The notes: generated by a model from the sequence alone, not told the origin. A DNA stretch of 64,000 bases from Diadophis punctatus similis (GCA_023053685.1 JALIGW010000003.1:44524496-44588495), one strand, 5' to 3'; shown: positions 36,093 through 48,713, counted from the first letter of the stretch. Translations and numbers: made by a program.

Positions 36093-39038
36093 GACTGAAA
36101 TAATCTCACTCTTTTTGGTTAATTGCTATTGGCAAATTGCCCTCACCTACCATAATAATGAATCTTTTTACGTTCTTGTACACTTTGACTACATTTAAAT
36201 TGCTTTGGGATGCTGATAGGCTGTCTTTTCCAAACTAGTGAGGAGATTCAGGGAAGAACTAAGAGCTTCTAATTCATGGCAAAAATGTTTAGAATGCTTT
36301 TCCTTCACGCCACATTTGAATCCTTTCCAGGAAAAGCTGGATATCCTGGAATATTAGATTAAAATAGTGATTTCATAATGAGGTTAACATTGTTGATCTT
36401 TTGAAAATATTATATTCCAAAAACTCTGAGCCCCTGGATCTCTGACAACTGCTCTGCTCACTCTCCTCAAGTTTATCTAACTGAGCAAATGCACCTGATT
36501 GGTTCTACTGTAAAACAAAATGGATTGAAATATGGAGTGATAGTTGCCAATAAAAGGTCAAATCTATAAATGAAAGATTGGTCAAGAGATTTCTGGGTGA
36601 AATTCAAAGTTCTGTGTTTTACTTACAAAGCCCTATATTGCTTGGTGCTGGATCTTTTTTAATTGGTTAGGATTGTGTCCTAGTGCTTTTGTACTGATAT
36701 TAAGACAATTATGAATACTCTTTTTTATGTTCTTATTATAATATTATTATTGAACTACAGATTCTATATTTATTGTAAACCACTGAGAGCTGCTTGATCG
36801 CAGAAGTCTAAAAATCTAACAAATATTTTTTCCAAATAACAATATAAATCACAGAATACAACAAAATTATGAACTACAATACTGTAGATTCTATCCAGTT
36901 CTAATTTAGAAACCCTATAAAGTAGAAATAGGGATTTTATGTGTATAGAAGCTCACATTTTTAATGTGGTAATGTGGTATGAATCAATGTATTATATTCT
37001 TTAATATTTTTTTTCATATTCCTTTCTGTACTTTGTTTAGTATTTTTTTCTACAAAGTGTCCGAAGAGAGACAGAGAGATCCACGTAGTTAGTTTAGAAA
37101 TGGTTTCCAAACTGAATTAAATTCTGTCAGATTTACTTTTAAAGTAGAAAATTTTGCACATTGAAGCATATTTTCACAGCTTGATTAGCCATCCTGATGG
37201 AGTGAATGTAGCCATATGGTTTATAGTAATATAGTTTCACCTAATCCTTTGATTCTTTGCTTATGCAATGTAAATAAACCTGTATAAATAATGCTATTTA
37301 ATAAAATGTTACTGTACTCATTTCCTGTTTGTCAAATTTCCATAGGAACTGGCTAGCCACAATGAGAAACAAAATGAAGACTATTAAGAACTTTGATCTG
37401 CTAGCAAGTCTTTGTAACATGTTAGTGGATTTATTTCTTCATAATTTCATCTTTCTTTGTTACCAACCTAAGGGGGTAATTTAAACCTCTTCTTAAAGGT
37501 TCCCCTTATGCTAGGCTGCCACCAGTGATGATGAATCTTCTACCTAGGATTTCTCCCTTTAGCCTAATTGTAAAAAAAGAAAAGAAAAGGACCTGCTTTG
37601 GATTTTTCTGCTCAAAACCCAAACATTCAGAGCAAACCTGGTAACAATCTTAAAATACAAAAGATAGTTTGGTAACCAGGCAGACTTCAATGTGGAAAAA
37701 GTATTAAAATTTCCTTCTGAAACCAATGCAGCCTAACCTCTGGATATAAAAGAAGGTTATTGAGAGGAGGAAAATACAGAGGAAACAAGGGAAGGAGAAA
37801 TGCACCAGCGAGAATTCCAAATAAAATCCATACAATCGGTTTAGCTAAATTAATTATGCATTACTTCCTTCAATAAGCAGCTGGGTTTCATCACTTCTTC
37901 TTTACAAAGAGGGTTGTTGGAAAGAGATCAACTAGGTATCTTTCTTAGATGTTTATAAGCAAGCCCCTACTGTTCTTCCTCTTTCCTTCTTCCTCTTACC
38001 CTTTTCTTCCATTTTATAAATATTGGGAATGGCGTAAATAAAAGCTAGCCTTTTTGTAGAGTGCTCTATTCCACTTCTGAATCTTCAGTCCAGTTAGCAA
38101 ACCGGGCATTAGCTAAGGACTAAATCCACTATTCAAGCAATACTTGATAGAATTATAATACTGCAGTCTCATTCTCAACTGTGCTTTTGTAGAAATGGGA
38201 TTATCCGGGATAGGCTCTTTGGAGAACAAAAGGTGAATTCCATGTGGTCAGACCACTCAGCATGGAGTCAATTTATCAGATACACTGGGGGGGCCATTGA
38301 AGTAGCATACCAAAATACTTGTATGTTAATATTTTTATTATTGTATTTGCCCTGGGATATTTACATAGATAAGAGCAATAATTAATTCATAAGAGAGACT
38401 GACTGTACTTGTGTGCAGTTTGTTTAATCATGGGGTGTTGAATTAATGATAATTTGGTGAGTTCACACATTGCATTAATTATGGTTTACAAATCCTAATG
38501 CCTGGATTTATGCAACACATTACACCAGAGCTAAACCATTCGTATTAGGGTTTGGCACAAGGTGTGTAACCGCCCACTGCATTGTGCTGCAACGAAAACA
38601 CAAGTGATTGTGCTACAGTAGAAGGGTTCTCCCACCCTCCCCCATTTAATGTTGTTACTAGATTCTTCATATTTCCTACATTAATCCCCAAATGGGAGCT
38701 CTAATTTTTAAATATGAGATGTACCTTTAAACAGAATTTGAAATATTCAAGTTTTTGCTGGATATAATTGTCAGCTATTGGAATTGTAGTCTTTTATAAA
38801 AGTGTACTGTACATGTAGAAAACAGGTTTGCTGAATGAGAATTTGCTGTTCTATAATAATCTCAAATATGTATTATGTTGCTGCCTATTTACTTCAGGTT
38901 GTAGATTCAATGGCTCTCTCTATGCCTGGAACTTCTTACCTTGCTCTCTTGCTTCCCTATTCCTAAATCCATATGCCTCATTTTGCTGGGCTGGGGAGGA
39001 ACTTTTAATAGATCTGGATAAATAATAATAAAACCGCC
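36093..39038. other. Unassigned low-copy sequence; possible short inverted element at 38455-38580
   Basis: Mostly unrecognised. 38458-38575 is bounded by GTGAGTTCACACATTGC and GGCACAAGGTGTGTAACC, weak inverse ends, and contains GGTTTACAAATCC / GCTAAACCATTCG, suggesting an old short transposon. Confidence 0.3.
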
Positions 39039-39335
39039 GAGCCGAGGTGGCGCAGCGGTGAGAGGCAGAACTGCAGGCCACTTTAGCTGACTGTGATCCG
39101 CAGGTCAGCGGTTCAAATCTCACCGGCTCAAGGTTGACTCAGCCTTCCATCCTTCCGAGGTAGGTAAAATGAGGACCCAGATTGTTGGGGGCAATATAAA
39201 TATACATTGCTTCCTGGTGTAAACTGCTTAGAGAGTGCTTGCACTGTGAGGCGGTATATAAATCTCACAAATAAATAAATGAATGAATGAATGAATGAAT
39301 GAATGAATGAATGAATGAATGAATGAATGAATGAA

Positions 39336-39370
<35 letters not shown>

Positions 39371-39371
39371 A
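39039..39371 (+). mobile_element. tRNA-derived SINE, copy 2, with AATG/AAAT tail
   Basis: GAGCCGAGGTGGCGCAGCGG head, box B GGTTCAAATCTCACC, body GGTTGACTCAGCCTTCCATC, ending GGCGGTATATAAATCTCACA and then a microsatellite of AATG and AAAT units (39265-39371). Confidence 0.92.
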
Positions 39372-39598
39372 AACAGTAGAATTCCAAAGAACAAGATAGA
39401 TAACTTTAGTTGTTGTTTCAGCCCATGTTACCCTAGGAAATAGATTGGGACTGTGTGGCGGGATGGACTAAGGAAGGAATTGATATAGTTACCCTTTTCT
39501 TCCTTCTTTTGCTCTCAAGCTACAAGCTTCAGGGAAGGGACAGAGATTTCTTACTAGGGGGCTGAATTGATCCCTTACCAAGAATTATTTGAAAGAAC
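39372..39598. other. Unassigned sequence
   Basis: Nothing recognised. Confidence 0.3.
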
Positions 39599-39998
39599 TA
39601 CAGGTAGTTCTTGACTTACAACCACAATTGAGCCTAAAATTTGTGTTGTTAAGTGAGACATTTGTTAAGTGAGTTTTGCCCCATTTTACAACATTTCTTG
39701 CCACCGTTGTTAAGTGAATCACTGCAATTGATTAGTTAGTAACCCGGTTGTTAAGTGAATCTGGCTTTCCTATTGACTTTGCTTGTCAGAAGGTCGCAAA
39801 AGGGGATCATGTGACCTTGGGACCAAGTCAGAGTCATAAATATGAACAAGCTGCCAAGCATCTGAATTTTGATCACATGACCGTGGGGATGCTGCAAAGA
39901 TAATAACTCTGAAAAACGGTCGTAAGTCACTTTTTTCAGTGCCATTGTAACTTTGAACAGTCACTAAACAAACTGTTGCAAGTCAAGAACTATCTGTA
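39599..39998. mobile_element. Palindromic Tc/mariner-like element, copy 3
   Basis: Element 39601-39996, CAGGTAGTTCTTGACTTAC to GCAAGTCAAGAACTATCTG, bounded by TA on both sides. Interior shares GTTGTTAAGTGA and CACATGACCGTGGG with copies 1 and 2. Confidence 0.9.
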
Positions 39999-40015
39999 TT
40001 GCACTTCTCTCACGG

Positions 40016-40643
40016 ATCTATAACAGTGATGGCGAACCTTTTTCGTCTTGGGTGCCAAAAGGGTGCGCACGCGTGCGCTAGCGTGAGCAAGCGTGCCCAC
40101 ACCCATAATGCAATGCCTTCCCCTCTGTTATCAGCTGCAGAGGCCTTTCCTAAAGGCCTTTCCTGAAGGCCTCTGTAGCCGATAACAGCTGTTGTGAGCT
40201 GCAAAGGCCTTTCCTAAAGGCCTCTCTAGCCGATAACAGAGCTCCGGATCGATCTGGAGCTCTGTTATTGGCTGCAGAGGCCTTCAGGAAAGCCTTGCCG
40301 GCTGCAGAAGAAATGGGCCAAGGTGTGGGAGGCCTGAATGCAACTGTCCAAAGTCGAAGAAGTTCCTGAAGACCTTTGTCAGCAAAAAGGAGACTGGGGG
40401 TGATGCACACAAGTGAAATTCCGGTTGGCCCGTTGGCCCGTTTTTGCCGTCTCAAGGCTTCAGGAGGCTTTCCTGAAGCCTGGGGAAGAGCGAAAATGGC
40501 CGAAAAGAAGGCCGAAAATCAGCTGGCCAGCGCGCGCGTGTGCACTGGAGCTGACATAGGGCAACGCCTCGCGTGCCCTCAGATATGGCTCCGCATGCCA
40601 CCTGTGGCACACGTGACATAGATTCTCCATCACTGATCTATTA
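40016..40643. mobile_element. hAT element (612 bp), CAGTGATGGCGAACC family, with internal repeats
   Basis: Element 40024-40635 between ATCTATAA (40016-40023) and ATCTATTA (40636-40643), one mismatch. Begins CAGTGATGGCGAACC and ends ATTCTCCATCACTG. The interior has repeated GGCCTTTCCT(A/G)AAGGCC palindromes at 40140-40225. Confidence 0.93.
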
Positions 40644-41590
40644 ACTAGTTTGTTGGATTATTTGGGGGGAAGAAAGTCCATTAAACCAGATTTGCTTAGC
40701 AAAAAGGGGAAACTGAATTCACAGTGTGCTTAATGTCATGCAGAACTGAACTCCTCCAGGTAGAATCCCTTTACGGGGAGCTCTCTGATGTTGTCTTTTG
40801 TAGCACTTCTAGCACCAAATGTAGTTGATTAGGCTGCTTTTTCTGAAGCAGGTCTCTAAAGAGAGGCTGTAGGAGGGAGGGCATTCGGCCTCAGTACATT
40901 TGATGGATAATTCCTTGTTCCTTTAATGCATTTGCAATGCAAGATAATGGATGAATGTTTAACAGGATGCATTTCCGATAGTTGGGATGGAAACAATGGA
41001 CTCTCGTTACACTGCAAATGTTTCTTTTTACTATTGAACTCTTTTGTTTCAATTGATCTTTGCATTTCCCATCATTCACTGCTCATTAATAATCCCTGAA
41101 GTAGCTGTTGCCTCCAGCCTTCTCTTCCTTGCTCAAGCCATCAGTCATCTCTTTAAGCTGACCATGAATCCCTGCCGTGGTTGCACTATGGCTGAAATTG
41201 CCAAGAGCTACAATTAAGAGGAGGATTCTATTAGGCATTTATTTGCAAGCTGAATGCCAAAGTGCTATATGGGCAGAGGCAAGCAGCAATCTGACTTCTT
41301 GCTTCTGTGAATAGTCCACAGGTGGACGTGTTACTTTTCTGGATCCCTCTTTGCACAGTTTTATTTTGTTTCATCGAGCACCATTTGTGTTCTATAGTCT
41401 TCAAAAAGAGGAATGTCTTATTCCCCACTCTCAGTTGCATAGTCTCCATCTGCTTCTACTTACACTATGAAGCGAAACGGGATTGCCTTTCCAGAATTGG
41501 TACTTTTAGGATGTGTTGAGCTACAACTCCCGAGAGCCATGCTGGCTAGAATTATTGAGGCATCTGACAAGCAATAGATTTAGAAAGATT
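40644..41590. other. Unassigned low-copy sequence
   Basis: No recognised repeat. Both-strand short frames at 40856-41079 and 41231-41519 have no identifiable domain. Confidence 0.3.
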
Positions 41591-41801
41591 GTTTAGAAAA
41601 AAATAGTTCTCAAGCTTTTCTTCACCATGGATTCCCTTTAAATACCTTTTGTTACCATGGACCATGGCCACAGACCACCAAGACTTAACTCAAGATTTAA
41701 ATCCTAACATTTCTTGAAGCCTTTGCAGAACCCTTGTGACGACATTGCGTGCTCCACCCCAGGGGTCCATGAATCACAGGTTGAGAACCACTGGTTTAGA
41801 G
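41591..41801. mobile_element. hAT-like element (195 bp), old
   Basis: Element ~41599-41793, with TAGTTCTCAAGC near the start and TTGAGAACCACTG at the end (imperfect inverse ends). Flanking GTTTAGAA (41591-41598) and GTTTAGAG (41794-41801) differ at one base. Confidence 0.75.
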
Positions 41802-41918
41802 GATGAACACTTCTGTACAATTATTTTAAGTAGAGTAGGCTTTGAAGCATACAAGGAACAATGGGAAAATCCAGGAAAGTATCTTGGATATTTCCCCCCT
41901 TACACCTGTCTCTATTTT

Positions 41919-42549
41919 ACAATACCTAAGGTGACCAGACGTCCCGCTTTTGGTGGGACAGTCCCGCTTTTTAATAATTTGTCCCGCGTCCCGCGGCATT
42001 TCAAAAAAGTCCCGCTTTTTAAATTTGAATTTGCCCTGCACACCCCTCTGCCTCCTGCCTCGCCTGCCTCCTCCTGCCAGGTGGGGAGGGAGAGCAGTGA
42101 AAGCGGCAGCGGCAGTCTTGCCTGTTCGTCGCCGCAGAGTCAAAGAAGCTGGTGGCATTCGCAGCGCAGGGCTTCCCCCACCCGTTTTCCCCGCCCGCCG
42201 GGACGCTGCCATTTGCGTTCTTTTGCCCTCTGTGCAAGCAGAACGCTTTGCGCATGCGCAGAGGGCAAAAGAACGCAAATGGCGGCGTCCCGGCGGCCGG
42301 GGAAAGCAGGCGGGGGAAGCTCCGCGCCGCGAACTCCACCAGCTTCTTTGGCTCTGTGGCGACGAACAGGTAAGCCTGCGCCGGTAGGAACCCACCCCTG
42401 GCTGCGATGAAGGGGGGGTGTTTGGGGGGGTGCACAAAGCTGCAGGATAAGAGAGACGGACCCTTCCCGTCTTCCTGCCCTAGAACCCCCCCCCCAGTCA
42501 ATGGTGTCCCGCTTTACAAATATTAAAATCTGGTCACCTTAACAATACC
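41919..42549. mobile_element. hAT-like element (615 bp), TAAGGTGACCAGAC family, copy 2
   Basis: Element 41927-42541 with exact octamers ACAATACC at 41919-41926 and 42542-42549. Ends TAAGGTGACCAGACGTCCCG and ATCTGGTCACCTTA. Internal hairpin: CATTTGCGTTCTTTTGCCCT at 42211 is matched by its inverse at about 42261-42280. A GGTAGGAACCCACCCCTG piece at 42381-42398 looks like the end of a different hAT family. Confidence 0.93.
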
Positions 42550-43101
42550 CCATTTCTCTGAATTTGAAGAATTCAGGACATACATTCCAAAAGAAAAAAG
42601 AAAAGAAATGTGACAATGGTAAAGTATTTAGACCAGAATAATCACTGTCCAAATTGGCATTTATTCCTGAATATTGCATCTTCGCTTTATGTACTGGAAT
42701 AAAATCTACTTAGTGTAATATTATCTAAGTTTTAATTTTCTGGTTTTTTCTCCCAAATATTAACTTTTTACCCACCTTATGAAAGTAATTTTCAAATACT
42801 GAGAAAGTAAACGTCTGTTTAAGGCAATTAGTTTTCAAGTTTGCAAGGTTTTGATAGTTTTAGAGAAGCAATGGCAGATTGAAGATGGCTTTGCTTTTAG
42901 TGGAGCTAACAACTGCAGCAGAGCAAGGAGCTGACAAATGAATTGGCACCTTGAAATTCCTCTCTGGATTAAGGGGAGAACCTTGGATCACCCATAGTGC
43001 TCCATACTCATGCTCCCCTCTGTATAAAACTTTTGTCTTTGGTGGGTTTCAGACCTCTGGGAAACAGGAAAGACAGCTTTGCCCATGCCACAGCTGAAAG
43101 C
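42550..43101. other. Unassigned sequence
   Basis: AT-rich, nothing recognised. Confidence 0.3.
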
Positions 43102-43443
43102 CTTCAAACCAGGGGTGAAATCCTCCCGGTTCGCCCGGGCCAGTCCTTCGGCGTATAGCCGATGGAACTGGCGGCGGTCGCGGCGCGCAGCTTCTCCCAC
43201 CCGCTTTCCCGGCCCGGCTGAATGCCGCCATTCGGGTTATTTTTCCTCATGCGCGCGCATGCACAGAGGGAAAAATAACCCGAATGATTGTGTTCAGCCG
43301 GGCCGGGAAAGCGGTGATTGTGTTCAGCCGGGCCGGGAAAGCGGGCGGGAGAAGCTGCGCGCCGCGACCGCTGCCAGTTCCATCGGCTATACGCCGAAGG
43401 ACTGGCCGGGGCGAACCGGGAGGATTTCACCCCTGCTTCAAAC
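43102..43443. mobile_element. hAT element (326 bp), foldback type, with 8-bp TSD
   Basis: Element 43110-43435 begins CAGGGGTGAAATCCTCCCGG and ends CCGGGAGGATTTCACCCCTG, perfect 20-base inverse ends, and pairs almost over its whole length. Exact duplication CTTCAAAC at 43102-43109 and 43436-43443. Contains a 30-bp tandem duplication starting at 43285. Confidence 0.97.
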
Positions 43444-44539
43444 AGACACAAGGTTTACCTTCTTGCTCACTTAATCACTTCAGGAAATGGCTTGTTAACT
43501 GCTTGTGGGACATTAAGAAACTTCAGAATGACAAGATTCATCACACCAGGTGATTTCCTTTCAATCCTCAGAGAAAAAAAGCTTAATGTAATTTAAGAAC
43601 TTAATTTTTTTAAAAAAATAAACAGGAGTTAGAAAGTTGATTTTGGAAAGTTTTAAATGGAGTAAGGGATCAGATGGATTGGAAATAAGATTTTGAAACT
43701 ACTTATAAGAATCCCTCCTGCAAGTTGTTTAAAGTTCTATTAAATATATATATAAAGATTTGAATCTAAATGTTAAGAAATCATCTCATTGGGGAAATAT
43801 TGCTGATTAGACATAAATATAATAAGAAGAGACTTTGAAAGCTAGAGGCAAAAAGAAAGAAATAAAGATTATAATTAAAGGAGAAGAGACTCATTAATAC
43901 AAAGTGGAGAAACGTGGTTTAATTTTCAAAGAATTCAAAGAATTCAAGAATATTTGTCAACAATGCATTCGGAATTATTTTTTTTAAGAATTTCTGCTAC
44001 CATAAAAATGAGTTTAAAAGAGGAGGCAGAAAAGGATACAAGTGAGAATCTGTTTTGGATATGGATTTTAAAATGACAAGATGTAAGAGATAAGGAAAAA
44101 GGTGTTATACGGGATTTACAAATGACTCTGTCTGATGTCTTAAAAGGGGCACACAAATAATAATTCAGAAGAGTGACTTGGACAACTTTCTTATGTTGGG
44201 TTTACAATAGAAATGTGTTAAATTTATGAAGTTAAATTTAGATAAAGATAAAAATAAAGAGGAAATGAAAAGAAACCAGGTTTTAGGCATTTTTAAAAGG
44301 AAATAAACACCAAGATTTTTAAAAATAAAAAGAAGGAATATAAAGTTGGATTATTTGGTCAATGTTAAAATACTGTATATGTGCTATTATTTTTAGTAGC
44401 TCTTAATGGGTTTCTCATTGATGATGAGGTTTAAAGATTTGTTTATAGATACAATATAGGAAGAAGAGATATTTTGTTGTACAGTATTTTTTAGAGAAAG
44501 TGGTAAGCTATGGTGTTAAAAATAAAGTATGTGTTAAAT
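43444..44539. other. AT-rich, purine-biased sequence, possibly old L1-related
   Basis: Plus strand is A/G-rich with fragments resembling a decayed LINE open frame (for example 43999-44065), but no motif is decisive. 44380-44539 is the first of three diverged tandem units. Confidence 0.3.
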
Positions 44540-45125
44540 TCATGAAGTTTCTGAGAAGAGACAAGAAATTAACTTGTGAAGTGAGGAGAAACTTTCTGAC
44601 GGTGAGAGCGATCAACCAGTGGAACAGCTTGCCAGCGGAGGTTGTGAGAGCCCCAACACTTGCGACCTTCAAGGGGAGACTGGACTGCCACCTGTCTCAA
44701 ATGGTGTAGGAACTCCTGCTTGAGCAGGGGGTTGGACTAGATGACCTACAAGGTCCCTTCCAACTCTAATAATAAATCTAAATCTAAAAACTCATTGGAC
44801 ACTATTTGAAGGGATTAAATATTAAGATTTTTATGTATCGCTGTTTGTGGTAGCAATGGATTTTTCTAAACTAAGCTCTGATGATGTTTTAAAGATTTAT
44901 TTATAGAAAAGAAATATGGGAAGTATAATTTTGTTGTATTTGTAGAGAAAATGATAAGTTACTGTGTTAAAAGTAAAATAATATGAAACTGATTTATCTG
45001 ATTAAGCTTAAAATATATGTTCTGGTAACTGTTAATGGACTTCTGTTGATTAAGATTACATAGCTAGGGTTTATAATTTGTTTATAGATGAAAGATGAGA
45101 TATGGGAAGAATAGATTTTGATGAA
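44380..45125. repeat. Three diverged tandem units of ~175-200 bp, split by a CR1 fragment
   Basis: Recurring phrases: a TAATGG block, GATTT(A/G)TTTATAGA and ATATGGGAAGAA-like strings near 44430-44490, 44885-44945 and 45075-45115. Removing the ~250-bp CR1 piece leaves a spacing near 200 bp between the first two. Confidence 0.5.
44540..44790 (+). mobile_element. CR1 LINE 3' end
   Basis: Encodes RRNFLTVRAINQWNSLPAEV and APTLATFKGRLDCHLSQMV then TAG, followed by the CR1 end AGGTCCCTTCCAACTCTAAT. Confidence 0.9.
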
Positions 45126-45558
45126 ATGTTGATTAGATACTGAAATTGGTTGTACTTGTCTTGATGAAGAAAGAGAGACTTCATTTTTATGTAGTTTTTC
45201 TTTGAATTTTGTCGTTATGATTTTTCTTTTTTTCCTTTATTTCTCTGCACTTTTCATTTTTTAAAACATTTTCCTTAATTTGCATTAGTTTTTTATATTT
45301 GTATTTCTGAATGTTAAAATTATATATATATATTTTAAAAGAGCAAGAGCAATTTCATGGATTAGTAAATTCACCTCAGCAAGTTACTAAAGAATGCTTA
45401 AGCTAGGCTAGAGATATATTGTGGAATCATAGGATATACTGTATCTTTTGCTAAGGACCAGATGATTTATTTACTACATTTACACTTGTCTGGCTTCCAT
45501 CGAACATGTATTGTAAGAGCTATCCAATACATATGGAGAATAATCATTTTGGTAGAAG
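45126..45558. other. Unassigned AT-rich sequence
   Basis: Nothing recognised. Confidence 0.3.
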
Positions 45559-45820
45559 AAGAATGAAGAGCCGAGGTGGCGCAGCGGTTAGAGGCAGGTA
45601 CTGGCCACTTTAGCTGACACTGATCCGCAGGTCAGCGGTTCAAATCTCACCGGCTCAAGGTTGACTCAGCCTTCCATCCTTCCAAGGTAGGTAAAATGAG
45701 GACCCAGATTGTTGGGGGCAATGTAAATATACATTGCTTACTGGTGTAAACCGCTTAGAGAGTGCTTGCACTGTGAGGCGGTATATAAATCTCACAAAAT
45801 AAATAAATAAATAAGAATGA
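45559..45820 (+). mobile_element. tRNA-derived SINE, copy 3, with 8-bp TSD
   Basis: SINE 45567-45812 between AAGAATGA at 45559-45566 and 45813-45820. Head GAGCCGAGGTGGCGCAGCGG, box B GGTTCAAATCTCACC, AAAT tail. Nearly identical to copy 2. Confidence 0.93.
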
Positions 45821-47016
45821 CTCAAAATCTTACCAGGGTGGATCATGCTCCAGATATCAAAGATTGCTCCTTTAGTTGAGGTCAATGGTTTCAGCCATTT
45901 TAAATGGTTACAGCTGTATTCCTTTATAACTCACTTTAAAAAAATCCTAGAATAAATTATTCTCATAAAATATTTGAAAAAGTTCACCACTCCCTAATTA
46001 TAGATAGGATTCTCGCCAAAGAGTAGCAAATGAATTTTGAGGCAAGTTATTGGAAGCTCTCAGGCATGAACTCTGTGATTCTGTCCTCATGTTAATACAT
46101 TAAACATCCTGAAACTCAGAACGTACGGTAATTGCTAGATGCGAAAGGCAAAGCTGAAATTCCTAAAGAATTTGATCAGTGTTGGCAGGAGGAAGATAGG
46201 AGCTTAAAGGCCCTTCCCCCTCACTTTTTGTATTCTTTGGGGAACGGAGCTAGTTGTTTTATTTGGGTGAGGGTTGAACATACCTTGAAAATGCTGTCTG
46301 GGCCCTAGCACGTCACTGGTCTGCAAATAATTTTGTTTCTTTGCTTACCCTTAAAGTGCCTTTGATCTAGGTAGTTATTTCTGACTCTATAATTACAAGC
46401 TGCTGCCAAATGAGTAACTACTGGGTTTAAAAAGAAAAGAAAACAGTATCAGTGCAAGGCACAGAAACTGCATACTCCCAGAGATGTGGTTGTAATTATC
46501 TGCAGAGTTGCCGTATAACTATCAGGAAATTAGAAGAGGGAGAGAGAGAAAAATCAAAGATCAATTACTTGTCTGCCACAACAATCTCTAGTGGATCGAG
46601 CAGATAGTAACTAGGTAACAGCTTCTGATTACAAAACACTTATATGGTCAATTGGTACCTTGTAATTAAAAGAATATTCTGCTTCTGTTACAAGCATGGG
46701 GTGGCAGGGAGAATTAAAAATAATTATATTGTGGCAGTGGGATTTGGAAATCTTTGTTCTGGAAATCACAGGGGCATTAGCTTTGTTTAAAACATCTAAA
46801 TCTGAGTTTATCAAGCACTCTGCCCAGTTAAAGAACACAACTCGTAAGTAATGAGAATAGCAGGCTGGACATCAATCATTCTACATCAGTGACTGACCAT
46901 CTAAGGGTGGGGGGGGCATTGAGAATGTTCAGAAAAGCCAATATGGTGCCTGGACAGTGATACCAAATGGATAAAGCGATATTATTTTAGGAATAGGAAA
47001 TAGCAATAGGAAAGGA
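45821..47016. other. Unassigned low-copy sequence
   Basis: No recognised repeat or exon. Confidence 0.3.
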
Positions 47017-47655
47017 ATAGTATGTGTAAGGAATATCCTTCTGGGTTCAGTTCCAAGTGGGGAAAAAGACACTGGATTCATGGAAGTTGCTTGGAAAGAA
47101 GGTTTAATGGTGGACAGGAGCACATGGCATAAGCTCCTGAACAGAAAAGTGGATCATATGCTTCCAGATGTTGGGTGAAGAGAAAAAGGGCAGTTGCTGA
47201 GAGTCCCTGAGTTTTTATAACCTCTGTTGGGCCCCACCTCAGAGTTTCCTGTTCCTGTATAAGAAATGCACTCTGATTGGTGGTCAGACTCCTAGGGGTC
47301 ATGCAGGGGCAACTCTGTAGGCTGTGTTTTTGAGTTCAAGTTTGGCTGACCCTTGCTGGGTGATGGTGTAATGAAAGGGCTTTGGGCAATTCCTAATATG
47401 GCTCTGTCTGAAGGAGGTAGATCTTTGTTATGTAGAATAGACTGGTCCAGGATATTAACAAAGGTGATGGGGATGAGTGAGCTGGACCATTCCCTGATGG
47501 CACATTGACAAAGGTGGGGGCTACTAAGAGTGAGTCTTTTTCTGTCTAAAAGCATGTTTCCAGGGATATTCTATATAATATTCTGCCTTTTTAATATTTC
47601 CTAGGATATTTTATTTTTCTAGGAGAGGGGTGGATGCTAACTTCTTACAATAGAA
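47017..47655 (-). mobile_element. Solo LTR (627 bp) with ~6-bp TSD
   Basis: LTR 47023-47649 on the minus strand starts TGTAAGAAGTTAGC and ends ATATTCCTTACACA. It has a TATAAAAA box (minus strand, near 47218) and an ATTAAA near 47105. Flanks ATAGTA (47017-47022) and ATAGAA (47650-47655) differ at one base. A 6-bp duplication is typical of some endogenous retrovirus classes. No internal region is present. Confidence 0.78.
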
Positions 47656-48713
47656 AAGCTTGCTGGTCAAATCAAGGGCTGCTTAAGCCCAGAGTTTTGA
47701 TTCACTCAGAGACCTATTAGAAGCTCACAAACGCTTACTAGCAATTTCTTTACAGGGCTTACTAGAGCAACTGAAGGTTAGGAATCAAGAGAAGAGGTGG
47801 AGCAAAGCTTTATTGTATTTTGTCTTCTTTTTCCGATACGTGCAAATGGCCATCCAGTTCCTACTTCTGGGACCTAGGCTCAATTATTTCCAACCTGTCA
47901 TCAAAATAATGCTGAATTTTTGTTATTGTATCCCTGTATAAATCAATATTTTAGAAAAAGTGAGATAAGAAAAATGGGGTTGGGGTTGAGGAGATAACTG
48001 GAGGTGAGGTCATGAAAAAGTTGATAAAATAGATTAGCAGAAGAGGTGGGGTCAGTGGTTCATCTTTCATTGATTCCTGCCTGTGTATTGCAACCCCTAT
48101 GAATTTTAGTCAATTCGTTCATTGATTGATTTGCATATGGGAAAAATACAGTATTTCCAAAGAGAAAAAAATATATATACTTTCTGTTTTAAGATAAAAT
48201 ATGTGTGATTTAGAGTGGGAGAAAAGGGAGATGCATGTAACTCTCATTTTCTGGGGTTTAATCCTAATCTGGTATAATCTTGATCTTTAATCTGGTGTAA
48301 AATCTTTCTGTAGTGCCAACGTACTATTTCTCCACTAATGAGTTAAAGAGATATCCACCTATTCTACAGAGAATTGAACAGAGAAAATTATATCAACTTG
48401 CCAATGTTCCTGCTGCTGCAATTGCTGAGCCTTGCTTGATTCCATTGGCTTTCTTCTGATTCAGTGCCCAGTGAAGCTGTCCTCCATACCGTAGGTAGGG
48501 CATGATAAGCAAACCAATAGATTGCTTCCTCTGGTTTTGCTGCTCCCACTCACCTGTTGGCCACAGGGCTACAGCAGAGATGGACTGCTCAGTATAGAAT
48601 ACAACCACTGTAGGACTTGCCAGTTCATTCCCCTGCTTTTCATTTGTTCTATCTAGGAAAGTAAGCTTTACTGGCTGGCTCCTGTGGACTAGTTTATTGT
48701 TGGCTGTCTTTTT
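47656..48713. other. Unassigned low-copy sequence
   Basis: No recognised repeat; the minus-strand frame 48393-48746 has no identifiable domain. Confidence 0.3.

Noticed and set aside
40140..40225. Repeated GGCCTTTCCTAAAGGCC units that might suggest a regular spaced array
   Set aside because: They are irregular internal repeats of a hAT element with clear ends and duplication; no constant repeat/spacer pattern as in CRISPR.
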